Source: an uncultured Acetobacteraceae bacterium (GTDB lineage Bacteria > Pseudomonadota > Alphaproteobacteria > Acetobacterales > Acetobacteraceae). From it: DNA of 64,000 bases. Shown here piece by piece: positions 44,161 through 53,829 of this stretch; position 1 is the first letter of the stretch; each line of letters begins with the position of its first letter. The DNA lies in contig CALTUD010000007.1 in assembly GCA_943912335.1 (NCBI GenBank), forward strand, positions 1-64,000, in the 5' to 3' direction. The notes beneath the pieces are model-generated. The model searched no databases. It was not told the DNA's origin and saw nothing but the letters and a program-made list of their open reading frames with translations. The position numbers were made by a program, and so were the translations under genes.

Positions 44161-44709
44161 TCAGCTACCCTTCAGCTTCTTGGTGCATTCGCTGTAGTAG
44201 CCGCCGCCCTTCTGGATCCATTTCAGCCCGCCATTGCCGTTGGTCGCCTTGTTGGCGTGATACTGGTCGACGCAGGTCTTCATCCGCGCCTTGCCGGCGG
44301 CGAGGCTGGAATATTTCGGATCGACGGCGGACGGGAACACCACGTTGCCGGATGCCACCGGCGCGGCGGACGGCGCCGATTTGGCGGGGCCGGACGGCGT
44401 TGCCGCGGTGGTGGCGGGAGCCGGCGCGGTCGCGGCGGGGGTCGGCGCGGTGGCCGCCGGCGTGCTGGTCGCAGGCGCGCTCTTCGCGGCGCCTGGCGTG
44501 TCGGTGGCGGCGACCGGCGCGTTCGCGCTGCACTGCGTGGCCCGGAAGCTCTTCCAGTCCGCGCCGTTCAGCGTGTTGCTCTTCTTGGCCTCCTGGTACT
44601 TGACGCTGCACTCCTTCATCGAGAGCGCATGGGCGGCGGGCGCGCCGAGCAGCCCGGCGATGGACAGGGCGGCGGACAGGGCCAGCAGGTGTCTGGAACG
44701 GATGCTCAT
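44161..44709 (-). CDS. PsiF-like secreted protein with duplicated motif
   Basis: 182 residues. A Sec signal peptide (MSIRSRHLLALSAALSIAGL to about residue 28, ending AHA) leads a periplasmic protein. The first conserved unit is C-x3-YQEAKKSNTLNGADWKSFRATQC; a second, looser unit at the C-terminus has CVDQYHANKATNGNGGLKWIQKGG. A low-complexity Ala/Pro/Thr linker (about 60-115) joins them. The PsiF family is known from phosphate starvation in E. coli, but function is unknown. It follows the DUF937 gene with a 4-base overlap. Confidence 0.8.
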   Translation of the reverse strand: MSIRSRHLLALSAALSIAGLLGAPAAHALSMKECSVKYQEAKKSNTLNGADWKSFRATQCSANAPVAATDTPGAAKSAPATSTPAATAPTPAATAPAPATTAATPSGPAKSAPSAAPVASGNVVFPSAVDPKYSSLAAGKARMKTCVDQYHANKATNGNGGLKWIQKGGGYYSECTKKLKGS

Positions 44710-45134
44710 GCGGATTTCCCCAGGATCTTGCTGGCCAGGCTGCCGAAATCGAAGCCGCCGCCGGTGTTGCCGGCATCGGCGGTCTGCGCGCCGGCTCCGG
44801 TCTGCTGGTCTACCGCATGCGGGATGAGTTGAGCGAGGATCTGCGTCACCAGACCGGCGGGAACGCCGTGCTGGGCCGCGAAATCGTCGATCTGCTGCGG
44901 CGGGAAGATGCGCGTCACTTCTTCCGCCATCATCGGGATGTTGCCGCCCGAGCCGATCCAGCTCTGCACCTTGTCGCCGAGACCGGCCTGCTGCGCCTTC
45001 TGGATGATGCCGTCGGTGCCGCCGGCCGCGTTGAACGCGGATTGCAGCAGGTTGCCGCCCGTGCCCGCATCGGCGCCAGAGCTGCCGAGCGCGCCCCGAA
45101 GCTCGTCGAGGGCGCCGGAGAAAAAGCCGCTCAT
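44706..45134 (-). CDS. DUF937 / YidB-like protein
   Basis: 142 residues, soluble, no signal peptide. Glycine-rich at both ends; the central LLQSAFNAAGGTDGIIQKAQQAGLGDKVQSW and the later IFPPQQIDDFAAQHGVP match the YidB/DUF937 pattern, a family of unknown function. A GGGAG site precedes the ATG. It is the first gene of a two-gene operon with the PsiF-like protein, divergent from the exonuclease gene. Confidence 0.85.
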   Translation of the reverse strand: MSGFFSGALDELRGALGSSGADAGTGGNLLQSAFNAAGGTDGIIQKAQQAGLGDKVQSWIGSGGNIPMMAEEVTRIFPPQQIDDFAAQHGVPAGLVTQILAQLIPHAVDQQTGAGAQTADAGNTGGGFDFGSLASKILGKSA

Positions 45135-45229
45135 GAGGATACTCCCTTATCGAGCCGGTTCGCGACCGCATCGTTGCGGCCGCGTATGCAGCGGAGGAAC
45201 CGCCGGGAGGGGCGCAGAGTTTCCCTCCC

Positions 45230-46297
45230 ATGCCCCATCCTGACACCTGGCTGACCGTTCGTCCCGAAGGATTATGGTGCGAACCGGGGCAATTCTTTGT
45301 CGATCCGGTGGAGGCGGTGGGGCGCGCGATCGTCACCCATGCGCATGCCGACCATGCGCGGCCGGGACATGGTGCGGTTCTGGCCAGCGCGGAAACGCTG
45401 GCGATCATGGATGTGCGCATGGGCGAAGGCCGCTCCGGGCGGGCGCAGCAGGCTTTGCGCTACGGAGAGCATCTGCGTCTCGGCGAGGTGGATGTGTGGC
45501 TACAGCCGGCGGGACACGTGCTGGGCAGCGCGCAGGTGGCGATGGAATACCGGGGTTCCCGCGCCGTGGTGTCCGGCGACTACAAGCGCGTGCCGGACCC
45601 GACCTGCCTGCCGTTCGAACCGATCCCCTGCGACGTGTTCGTGACGGAGGCGACGTTCGGCCTGCCGGTGTTCCATCATCCCGATCCGCTCGGCGAAGCG
45701 CGCAAGCTGCTGGACAGCGTGCGTTTGTTTCCGACGCGCACGCATGTGGTCGGCTGCTACGCCCTGGGCAAATGCCAGCGTCTGATCATGCTTCTGCGGG
45801 AGGCCGGCTGGGACGGGCCGCTTTATCTGCATGGCGCGCTTCTGCCGGTATGCCAGGCCTATGAGCGGCTCGGCGTGTCGCTCGGCGATCTGCGGCCCGC
45901 CACCGCCAGCAGGAAGGACGAGTTGACGGGCGCGATCGTCCTGGCGCCGCCTTCGGCCATCGCCGATCGCTGGGCGCGCCGTCTGGCCGACCCCGTGGTG
46001 TGCCTGGCTTCGGGATGGATGCGCGTGCGTCAGCGCGCCAAAGCCAAGGGCGTCGAACTGCCATTGGTGATTTCCGATCATTGCGACTGGTCGGAATTGT
46101 GCCGGACGATGGAGGATGTGGACGCCCCGGAGATCTGGGTGACGCATGGGCGCGAGGAGGCGCTGATCCATCAGGCCGAACTGCAGGGGCGGATCGGCCG
46201 ACCCTTGCGTTTGATCGGCTACGGCGACGAGGACCAGGAGGAGGTGGCGGACGGCGCGCCCTTGTCCGAGGCGGTCGCGGAGGCGCCACTCGCATGA
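45230..46297 (+). CDS. Ligase-associated DNA exonuclease (MBL / beta-CASP fold)
   Basis: 355 residues of the family always encoded beside LigC-type ATP-dependent ligases. The metal motif is VTHAHADHARPG, followed by VLGSAQVAMEY and VVSGDYKRVPDPTC; a C-terminal SDHCDWSELCRTM and THGREEALI complete it. It probably trims DNA ends before ligation. The stop overlaps the ligase ATG (ATGA), so the two are coupled. The usual third and fourth genes of this system (Lhr-type helicase and a phosphoesterase) are not in the window. Confidence 0.92.
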   Translation: MPHPDTWLTVRPEGLWCEPGQFFVDPVEAVGRAIVTHAHADHARPGHGAVLASAETLAIMDVRMGEGRSGRAQQALRYGEHLRLGEVDVWLQPAGHVLGSAQVAMEYRGSRAVVSGDYKRVPDPTCLPFEPIPCDVFVTEATFGLPVFHHPDPLGEARKLLDSVRLFPTRTHVVGCYALGKCQRLIMLLREAGWDGPLYLHGALLPVCQAYERLGVSLGDLRPATASRKDELTGAIVLAPPSAIADRWARRLADPVVCLASGWMRVRQRAKAKGVELPLVISDHCDWSELCRTMEDVDAPEIWVTHGREEALIHQAELQGRIGRPLRLIGYGDEDQEEVADGAPLSEAVAEAPLA

Positions 46298-47892
46298 TCG
46301 CCTTCGCCGAATTGCTGGAACGTCTGACGCTGACGCCGGGGCGGCTGGCGAAGATCGCGCTGCTGCGCCGCTTCTTCGAAACCGAGCCCGATCCGGATCG
46401 CGGCATCGGCCTCGCCGCCCTGACCGGCGAACTGGCTTTCGCCGCCGCCAAGCCTTCGCTGATCCGCGCCCTGGCGGAGAGCCGCACCGATCCGGTGTTG
46501 TTCGCGTGGTCCTACGACTATGTCGGCGATCTTGCGGAAACGGTGGCGCTGATGTGGCCGGAACGGCGCGTCAATGCGCCGCCGCCGCTGCTGGCCGAGG
46601 TGGTGGAATCGCTTGCCGTGACGCCGAAGGCCGAGCTGCCGGCTCTGGTGAGCGGTTGGCTCGATGCGTCGCCGGTGCCTGTGCGTCTGGCGATCCTCAA
46701 GCTGATCACGGGCACGCTGCGTGTCGGCGCCTCCGTGCGTCTGGCCAAGATCGCACTGGCCGAGCTGAGCGGCGACGCGATCGCGGCGGATGATATCGAG
46801 GAGGTTTGGCACGGGCTCGCCCCGCCCTACGGCGAGCTGTTCGCGTGGTTGGAAGGGCGCGGGCCGAAGCCCGATCCGGCCGATGCGCCCGTGTTCCGGC
46901 CGCCGATGCTGGCGCATCCGCTGGAGGCAGCCGATCTGGCGGCTCTGGAGTTCGATCGTTATGCCGCCGAATGGAAATGGGACGGCATACGCGTGCAGCT
47001 GGTCTCCACCCCGGGCGGGCGCCGTCTGTATTCGCGCGGCGCCGACGACATCTCGGCGACGTTTCCGGAGGTGATCGAGCACATGCGCTTCGACGCGGTG
47101 CTGGATGGCGAGCTGCTGGTGCTGCGCGACGGCGTGGTGGCGCCGTTCGCCGATCTGCAGCAGCGTTTGAACCGCAAGGCGCCCACAGCGAAGATGATGT
47201 CGGACTATCCCGTGCGTGTCCGGCTCTACGACATTCTGTTCGACGAGGGCGAGGATCTGCGTTCCCTGCCTTTCGATGCGCGCCGGGAGCGCCTGCAGCG
47301 TTTCATGGAGCGGGAAAAGCCGGACGGGATGGACCTGTCGGAGATCATCCTGTCGCCGGATCTGGCCGCTCTGTCCGAATTGCGCGACGGCGCCCGCGCC
47401 GCCTCCATCGAAGGGTTGATGCTGAAGCGGCGCGACAGCCCGTATCTGCCTGGCCGGCCGAAAGGGCTGTGGTGGAAATGGAAGCGCGATCCGCTGAACG
47501 TCGATGCGGTGCTGATGTATGCGCAGCGCGGGCACGGCAAGCGCTCATCGTTCTATTCCGACTATACTTTCGGATTGTGGCGGACGACCGAGAACGGAAC
47601 GGACGAGCTGGTGCCGGTGGGCAAGGCCTATTCCGGTTTCACCGATCAGGAGCTGGTGCAGCTCGACAAGTGGATCAGGAACAACACCGTCAAACGCTTC
47701 GGCCCGGTGCGCGAGGTCGAGCACGATCCGCAGCACGGCATCGTTCTGGAAATCGCGTTCGACGCGGCGCAGCGCTCCGCCCGGCACAAATCCGGCGTGG
47801 CGATGCGCTTCCCCCGTGTGGGACGGCTGCGTCTCGACAAGAAGCCTGAAGACGCGGACCGGCTGGACACGCTGATGGCGGTGATTGAATAG
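46294..47892 (+). CDS. ATP-dependent DNA ligase (bacterial, exonuclease-associated type)
   Basis: 532 residues. An N-terminal DNA-binding domain (about 1-190) is followed by the nucleotidyl transferase core with the adenylated lysine K228 in EWKWDGIRVQ (motif I), DAVLDGELLVL (motif III), SIEGLMLKRRDSPY (motif IV) and WWKWKRDPLNVDAVLMYA (motif V); an OB domain completes it. It joins nicks or breaks in DNA repair, working with the exonuclease encoded directly upstream. The next gene is convergent, ending the operon here. Confidence 0.95.
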   Translation: MIAFAELLERLTLTPGRLAKIALLRRFFETEPDPDRGIGLAALTGELAFAAAKPSLIRALAESRTDPVLFAWSYDYVGDLAETVALMWPERRVNAPPPLLAEVVESLAVTPKAELPALVSGWLDASPVPVRLAILKLITGTLRVGASVRLAKIALAELSGDAIAADDIEEVWHGLAPPYGELFAWLEGRGPKPDPADAPVFRPPMLAHPLEAADLAALEFDRYAAEWKWDGIRVQLVSTPGGRRLYSRGADDISATFPEVIEHMRFDAVLDGELLVLRDGVVAPFADLQQRLNRKAPTAKMMSDYPVRVRLYDILFDEGEDLRSLPFDARRERLQRFMEREKPDGMDLSEIILSPDLAALSELRDGARAASIEGLMLKRRDSPYLPGRPKGLWWKWKRDPLNVDAVLMYAQRGHGKRSSFYSDYTFGLWRTTENGTDELVPVGKAYSGFTDQELVQLDKWIRNNTVKRFGPVREVEHDPQHGIVLEIAFDAAQRSARHKSGVAMRFPRVGRLRLDKKPEDADRLDTLMAVIE

Positions 47893-47909
47893 CGTTCCGC
47901 CTCTCGACC

Positions 47910-49400
47910 TTAGGCCGCCCTGACGTCGGCGACGAAACCCGACACACGCTCGGTCAGCGATCTGGCCTGCGCCGAAAGTGCGCCGGCGGCATCCAGCACC
48001 TTGCGGGCGGAGAGACCTGTTTCGCTCGTGCTTCGTCCCATGCTGGCGATGTCGCCCGCCATGCGCCGCGTGTTCGTCGCCGTACGCTGCACGTTGACGG
48101 CGATCTCGGCAGTCGCGTCGCCCTGCCGGCGCATCGACGACGCGATCTCTCCGGTGATGCCGCCGACGTCGCGGATCAGTTCGGCAATGCCGCCGATTTT
48201 GTTCACCGCGTCGCGCGTCGCGTCCTGGATCTGCGCGACGACGATGCCGATCTCACCCGTCGCCGCGGATGTCTGCGCGGCGAGTTCCTTCACCTCCCGC
48301 GCGACCACGGCGAATCCCTCACCGGCCTTTCCGGCCCTGGCCGCTTCCATGGTGGCATTCAAGGCCAGAAGATGGGTTTGCGTCGCGATGGAGTCGATCA
48401 GGCCCGTCACCTCGCCGATACGCTTCGCACCTTCAGACAGGGCCCGGACCGTCTCATCGGTGCGCTGCGCATCCTCCACCGCCCTGCCCGTCATGCCGGC
48501 GGATTGCGCGACCTGCCGATCGATCTCGCCGACCGAGAGGTGCAGCGTTTCGGCGGCGCGGGCTGCGGCTTCCACCCCCGTCTCGGCTTCCTTCGCCGCG
48601 ATCGCCGCCTCGTCGGCCTGGGCGCCGGCCCGGCCGGTCGCATCCGTCATCGCATCGGCAGTGCCGCCCAACAGCGATGAGGCCGACAGAAGTTCCTGCA
48701 CCGTCGCTTCGATCTGTCGTTCGAACGCGCGAACCAGAACCGTGAGCCGCTCTGCACGGGCTTCGCGTGCCTCCGTGGCCCGATCCTGCGCCTCCTGCTC
48801 GCGGGCGATCCGCTCCAGCTCGACCCGTGCCGTCTGCTGCCCGGATCGTTCCGCCTCCCTGATCGCATGGGCCGCCGTGCCGGTCAGAATCGTCAGGGCC
48901 ACCGCCTCGAGGATCAGCATCAGGGCGTGAAACAAGACCCGCCCGAGATCGCAGCATCCGTCGGGGAACAGGGTCGCCGGAGCGGCGTAGTTCAGCACCA
49001 GATGCTGCACGGCGATCGTCGCCGCGCCCGCCAGAACCGCGCGCAGATCGAGAAGGGACGCGATCGCCGCCAGCGTCACCAGAAACAGCATGTGCGCGTC
49101 CGACTGCCACGCCATGCCGGCGAACTGGGCCACGAACAGGGCCGGCATCAGAGACGCCGCTATCGCGACGACGATTCGCGACGCCAGGGTGCCGGACCAC
49201 CGCACGCGCACGGCGATCACGATGCCGGCCAGCACGATCCAGCACGAAACGGGCCGGACGATCGGCCCGGACAACAGCCAGCCGAGCACGACGAGGGCAG
49301 GAGCGCTCGACAGGACAAGGGCGACCATGACCCGCTCGGACGCGGAGCGAAGCTGTTCGAGCCTCGTGCCTTCGTATGACAAGCCGGATGCTGGCTGCAT
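47910..49400 (-). CDS. Methyl-accepting chemotaxis protein-like transducer
   Basis: 496 residues. The N-terminal third has about five to six hydrophobic helices (roughly 25-180) with no periplasmic sensor domain. A coiled coil with EQEAQDRATEAREARAER leads to the MCP signalling tip, EAARAGKAGEGFAVVAREVKELAAQT at about 365-390. It lacks a recognised HAMP region. It probably senses something at or in the membrane. No che genes are near. The ATG at 49400 is preferred over an upstream in-frame start at 49484. Confidence 0.88.
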   Translation of the reverse strand: MQPASGLSYEGTRLEQLRSASERVMVALVLSSAPALVVLGWLLSGPIVRPVSCWIVLAGIVIAVRVRWSGTLASRIVVAIAASLMPALFVAQFAGMAWQSDAHMLFLVTLAAIASLLDLRAVLAGAATIAVQHLVLNYAAPATLFPDGCCDLGRVLFHALMLILEAVALTILTGTAAHAIREAERSGQQTARVELERIAREQEAQDRATEAREARAERLTVLVRAFERQIEATVQELLSASSLLGGTADAMTDATGRAGAQADEAAIAAKEAETGVEAAARAAETLHLSVGEIDRQVAQSAGMTGRAVEDAQRTDETVRALSEGAKRIGEVTGLIDSIATQTHLLALNATMEAARAGKAGEGFAVVAREVKELAAQTSAATGEIGIVVAQIQDATRDAVNKIGGIAELIRDVGGITGEIASSMRRQGDATAEIAVNVQRTATNTRRMAGDIASMGRSTSETGLSARKVLDAAGALSAQARSLTERVSGFVADVRAA

Positions 49401-49639
49401 GGGTTGGGTTCGTCCCCGGAAGAAGAAACGGTCCGACCCCTCTGCCGGCTTGGCCCGCCCCGAGGGGTTCCGGAGCCGAACCACAGGCGAGACGGAGTCG
49501 CTTCGTCTGATCTCCCGACCTTACGCAGGCAGGGTTAACGATCCGTAAGCACAGCGGCGCGAACGGCATGGCCCCGAACGGAACGGCCGACCCGTGATCG
49601 CGGATCGGCTGTTCGTCTTACGAAGCAGGGGAGAAACCG

Positions 49640-51592
49640 CTACGGCGCCACGGGCAATTCGATCCGGCTCTCCTCGCCCGGCGCATGGAACACGCGCTGC
49701 GTCGCCGCGACGTAGTCCGACGGTTTGGCGTCGAAGATGTTGGGCACGTAGGTCTGCGGGTTGCGGTCGTAGAGCGGGAACCAGCTCGACTGGATCTGCA
49801 CCATGATCCTGTGTCCGGGCAGGAAGACGTGGTCGATGTCGGTCAGCGGCAGCTTGTATTCCACCACCTTGTTCGCCGGGATCGGGCTCGGATGCGCCGG
49901 ATCGTCGCGATAGCGGCCACGCAGGATGTCCATCGTCACGGGAAGCTGGAAACCGCCCATGATCGGCTTTTCCGGCACCATGTCGGGATAAACGTCGATC
50001 AGCTTCACCACCCAGTCGCTATCCGTGCCGCTGGTGGAAGCGAACACATCGGCGAGCGGACGGCCGGCGAGGTGAAGCGGCTTGTCCAGCGGCGCGCTTT
50101 CGTAGACCAGCACGTCCGGGCGCGCGGCGGCGAAACGCTGGTCGTCCACCAGCCAGGAATGCCAGGTGGAACCCTTCACGTAGGGCGCGCGGTTGGGGCG
50201 TTCGCGATAGGTGACGGGCTTGGCCGGATCGCTCACATACTGGTCGAAGGCGGGGCCACCGGATGCGGGCGCGGTGCCCAGCGAGAGCCTGCCCTGCGCG
50301 GCGAGATAGAGCGGCGTGGTCGCCTCCGCCTCCGGCCAATGAGACAGGCGCTGCCACTGGTCGGTGCCGGAAGTGAAGGAGGTGACGCGGGCGATGTCGG
50401 CCGGCTTGCCATTGTCCTTAAGATGCGCGTCCAGGAACGGGATCAGCACGGTCCGGCGGAACCACTTGCCGGTATCCTCGCCCCAGTCGAGTTCACCCAG
50501 CGAGGAACCGTCCTTGTTCTCCTCGCCATGGTACCAGGGGCCCATGACCATGTAGAGATTCTCGGCGCCTGGCTTGTTCTGCATCGCGCGCCACACGGCC
50601 GGCGCGCCGTAGATGTCTTCCTGGTCCCATTGGCTGTCCACCAGAAGCGTCGGCACGGTGAGCGGCGCTTCCGCCAGCAGCTTGTCCACCGCCTGATTCT
50701 GCCAGAACCCATCATAGGCCGGATGCTGCTTCAACCGGTTCCAGAACGGGAGCTGATCCATGCCCATGGCGGTGCCGAACGCGCCGGCCGAGCCGTAATG
50801 CAGGAAGGTGTCGTAATCGTCGTAACGCAGCGCATACCAGTTCTGGTCGGACTTCTTCGCCGCCGTCTGCTCGTAGACGTAGCTCATCATCTCCTCGCGG
50901 AAGGCGCCGTTATGGAACCAGTCGTCGCCCTTCCAGGTATCGACCATCGGGTTCATCGGCACCGCCGCCTTGAGCGCCGGATGCGGATGGATGAGGCTCA
51001 TCAGGCTGGTGAACCCGTCATAGGAGGTACCGATTGTGCCGACGCGGCCGTTGCTTTCGGGGACGTTCTTCACCAGCCAGGCGATGGTGTCGTAGGTGTC
51101 GGTCGGGTTGTCCGTGTCGGTGGAATTGAGCGGGCCGCGCACCGGCCGGTTCATGGTGTAGGCGCCTTCGGACCCGTATTTTCCGCGCACGTCCTGTGCC
51201 ACGATGATGTAGCCGTGCTCGGCGAGATCGGCATAAGCGGGGAACAGGTTCTGCCGCAGCAGCGGCCCCCCGCCGCCGTAGCGCGTCAGTTCGTCGGCGC
51301 TGTAGGGCGTGCGATCCAGCATCATCGGCGCATGGGCCGCGTTCTTCGGGATCATGATCACGGTGAACAGCTTCACCCCGTCGCGCATCGGGATCATTTC
51401 CTCCCGGCGGACATAGTCGAACCCGACCGTTACCGGCTTGAAGCTGGCCGGAATGTCGCCGCCGCTTTGGGCGGGCGTCGCCGTTTCCACCTTCGAGCCG
51501 GCCGGATCGGGGCCCGCCCAGGACGGCGGCGCCGTGAACAAAACAGCAGCAGTGCCGGCAGCCAGAAGGGAGCGGAACGCGCAACGTGTCAT
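49640..51592 (-). CDS. Alpha-amino acid ester hydrolase (X-Pro dipeptidyl-peptidase S15 fold)
   Basis: 650 residues. Secreted by a signal peptide ending SWA at about 26. The catalytic triad is S190 in GTIGTSYDGF, D323 in DSQWDQED and H355 in GPWYHGE; the spacing between the three equals that of the Acetobacter turbidans enzyme as I remember it (205, 338, 370). Other landmarks are VPMNPMVDTWKGDDWFHNGAF and the C-terminal jelly-roll domain. The family hydrolyses alpha-amino esters and transfers acyl groups onto beta-lactam nuclei. It is divergent from a secreted M1 peptidase, so a natural role in peptide or amino-ester use is plausible. Confidence 0.92.
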   Translation of the reverse strand: MTRCAFRSLLAAGTAAVLFTAPPSWAGPDPAGSKVETATPAQSGGDIPASFKPVTVGFDYVRREEMIPMRDGVKLFTVIMIPKNAAHAPMMLDRTPYSADELTRYGGGGPLLRQNLFPAYADLAEHGYIIVAQDVRGKYGSEGAYTMNRPVRGPLNSTDTDNPTDTYDTIAWLVKNVPESNGRVGTIGTSYDGFTSLMSLIHPHPALKAAVPMNPMVDTWKGDDWFHNGAFREEMMSYVYEQTAAKKSDQNWYALRYDDYDTFLHYGSAGAFGTAMGMDQLPFWNRLKQHPAYDGFWQNQAVDKLLAEAPLTVPTLLVDSQWDQEDIYGAPAVWRAMQNKPGAENLYMVMGPWYHGEENKDGSSLGELDWGEDTGKWFRRTVLIPFLDAHLKDNGKPADIARVTSFTSGTDQWQRLSHWPEAEATTPLYLAAQGRLSLGTAPASGGPAFDQYVSDPAKPVTYRERPNRAPYVKGSTWHSWLVDDQRFAAARPDVLVYESAPLDKPLHLAGRPLADVFASTSGTDSDWVVKLIDVYPDMVPEKPIMGGFQLPVTMDILRGRYRDDPAHPSPIPANKVVEYKLPLTDIDHVFLPGHRIMVQIQSSWFPLYDRNPQTYVPNIFDAKPSDYVAATQRVFHAPGEESRIELPVAP

Positions 51593-51632
51593 CAAATCAT
51601 CCCGGTTCTGTAAGGACCCGGGCAGTCACATG

Positions 51633-51676
51633 ACCCGCCGGGCGCGGCTTCGGCAAGACGCCACGGCGGGTTTTTT
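51633..51676 (+). terminator. Intrinsic terminator in the leader of the M1 peptidase gene
   Basis: Arms ACCCGCCG (51633-51640) and CGGCGGGT (51664-51671) followed by six T (51671-51676), with a further GC-rich stem possible inside the loop. It lies on the plus strand between divergent genes, 35 bases before the peptidase ATG, where there is no upstream plus-strand gene to terminate. It therefore reads as a possible attenuator. Confidence 0.6.
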
Positions 51677-51711
51677 GTCATCGTGTTGCTGAAGCCTTGC
51701 GCGCCGCCGCC

Positions 51712-53808
51712 ATGACCGCAACGATGCGTGTCATGAGATTGCCCTGCCGCCGCGCCGTTCTCCTGGCCTTCGCCGCCCTCCCCCCTCTCCTGGCCGCAAG
51801 CGCCCAGGCCGCGCCCCCCGTGGCGGCGCCGGGCACGCCGCCCTCGAACCACCATGCGGTGACGCAGCCTTCCGGCACGCCGCCGAAGCCGCCCGGCACG
51901 CCGGACCCTCAGAAGATCTTCGCGCCGTTCGAACTGGGTAACCGGCCGAACATGTATCGCTCCGGCAGCGGGCTGCCGGGACCGGCCTACTGGCAGAACC
52001 GCGTCGACACCACGATCAAGGCCACGATCGAGCCTGCCACGCATACGCTGCGCGGCGAGGAAGTGCTGAGCTACACCAACAACTCGCCCGATGCGCTCGA
52101 CGAACTCTGGATGCAGCTCGACCAGAACATCTACCGCAAGGACAGCCGGGCGCGTTTCTCGGACAACTACCTGTCCGCCAACAGCACCGATGGCGACCGG
52201 ATCGAGAGCGTCCGCATCGAGGGCGCGGGCGGCAAGCTGATCGACCTGCCGTTCCTGGTGTCCGACACGCGCATGCGGATCACCCTGCCCTCGGCTCTCG
52301 CGCCCAAGGGCGGCCATCTGAAGCTGCATGTGGCCTGGCAGTTCACCGTGCCGGGCACATGGGGCGGGCGCATGGGGGTGATGGCAACGCGCAACGGCGA
52401 CATCTACGAGATGGGGCAATGGTTTCCCCGCATGGCGGTCTATGACGATCTGCGCGGCTGGGACACGGCCCCCTATATCGGCCAGGAATTCTACCTGGAA
52501 TACGGCGATATCGATTACAGCGTGACGGTGCCGTGGAACTTCATCGTCGAGGGTTCCGGCGCGCTGTTGAATCCGCAACAGGTGCTGACAGCGGAAGAAC
52601 GGTCGCGTCTGGCAGAGGCCGGGCACAGCGACAAGACAGTGATGATCCGCGCACCGTCTGAGGTGACCGATCCGAACAGCCGACCGACGCGCTCCGGCAC
52701 GCTGACCTGGCATTTCCGCATGAACAACACGCGTGACGTGGCCTTCGCCGCCTCGCCTGCCTTCGCCTGGGATGCGGCGCATATCGACCTGCCGGACGTC
52801 TTGCCGGCGCCGGGGATGAAGCCGGAACCGCGTCTGGCGATGTCGATCTATCCCGTGGAAGCCACGGAGAACTGGAAACGCTCCACCGAATACGTGAAGC
52901 ACGCGATCGAGTATTTCTCCGAGAAGTGGTTCCCCTTCCCCTGGCCGAACGCGGTGAACCTCGCGGGGCACGGCGCCGGGATGGAATATCCGGGCATGGC
53001 GTTCGACGGCGTGGACGACAAGGGCAAGGAGTTGTTCTGGATCACCACGCACGAACTCGGGCATGGCTGGTTCCCGATGCTCGTCGGCTCCAACGAGCGA
53101 CGCGACGCCTTCGTTGACGAGGGCTTCAACACCTTCATCGACGTCTACGCCTCGGATCATTTCAACCATGGCGAATTCGCTCCCAAGCGCGATCCGGAAT
53201 ACGCGCCCGGCGGCGGCAATCCGGTGGATGAGATCATTCCCTGGCTGCGCGACCCCAACATGCCGTCCATGCTGGCGCCGTCGGACGAGGTGATCGAGCG
53301 CTACCGGCATCCGCTGACCTATTTCAAATCGGCGCTCGGATTGGTTCTGCTGCGCGAGCAGATCCTGGGGCCGGACCGGTTCGACCCGGCCTTCCGCCGA
53401 TACATCGCCGCCTGGGCCTACAAACATCCGACGCCGTACGATTTCTTCCGCTTCATGAGCAGCGAGGCGGGCGAGGATCTGAGCTGGTGGTGGCGCGGAT
53501 GGTATCAGCACAACTGGACGCTGGATCTGGGCGTGCAGTCCGCCGCCTATGTCGACCACGATCCCGCCAAGGGGCTCGCGGTGACGCTGGTCAACAAGGG
53601 CTGGCTGGTGATGCCGGCGACCCTGGCGATCGCGCTTGCGAACGGCACGACGACGACCGTTTCCGTTCCGGTGGAAAGCTGGATGAAAGGCGACACCGTG
53701 CAGGTCGTGGTGCCGACCGTCACGGCAGTCCGGTCCGTCACCCTTGATCCCGATCATCGCTTGCCGGATACCGATCGCGGCAATGATACTGTCGCGGTCG
53801 CGCCGTAA
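51712..53808 (+). CDS. M1 family secreted metallopeptidase
   Basis: 698 residues from the ATG at 51712. A Sec signal is present (hydrophobic core AVLLAFAALPPLLAASAQA). The zinc site is HELGH at 447-451 with the third ligand E470 exactly 18 residues later (HExxH-x18-E). The exopeptidase loop is partly preserved as GAGMEYPGM, in place of the usual GAMEN. It is probably periplasmic or exported, with a C-terminal beta domain. Further in-frame ATGs at 51724 and 51733 are possible starts. It converges with tamB after a hairpin repeat. Confidence 0.9.
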   Translation: MTATMRVMRLPCRRAVLLAFAALPPLLAASAQAAPPVAAPGTPPSNHHAVTQPSGTPPKPPGTPDPQKIFAPFELGNRPNMYRSGSGLPGPAYWQNRVDTTIKATIEPATHTLRGEEVLSYTNNSPDALDELWMQLDQNIYRKDSRARFSDNYLSANSTDGDRIESVRIEGAGGKLIDLPFLVSDTRMRITLPSALAPKGGHLKLHVAWQFTVPGTWGGRMGVMATRNGDIYEMGQWFPRMAVYDDLRGWDTAPYIGQEFYLEYGDIDYSVTVPWNFIVEGSGALLNPQQVLTAEERSRLAEAGHSDKTVMIRAPSEVTDPNSRPTRSGTLTWHFRMNNTRDVAFAASPAFAWDAAHIDLPDVLPAPGMKPEPRLAMSIYPVEATENWKRSTEYVKHAIEYFSEKWFPFPWPNAVNLAGHGAGMEYPGMAFDGVDDKGKELFWITTHELGHGWFPMLVGSNERRDAFVDEGFNTFIDVYASDHFNHGEFAPKRDPEYAPGGGNPVDEIIPWLRDPNMPSMLAPSDEVIERYRHPLTYFKSALGLVLLREQILGPDRFDPAFRRYIAAWAYKHPTPYDFFRFMSSEAGEDLSWWWRGWYQHNWTLDLGVQSAAYVDHDPAKGLAVTLVNKGWLVMPATLAIALANGTTTTVSVPVESWMKGDTVQVVVPTVTAVRSVTLDPDHRLPDTDRGNDTVAVAP

Positions 53809-53829
53809 CGGCCGACTTGCATCAAGGGT

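Noticed and set aside
43814..44197. Plus-strand open frame upstream of the psiF-like gene
   Set aside because: Overlaps the end of the psiF-like gene on the other strand, and lacks a ribosome-binding site and any family resemblance.
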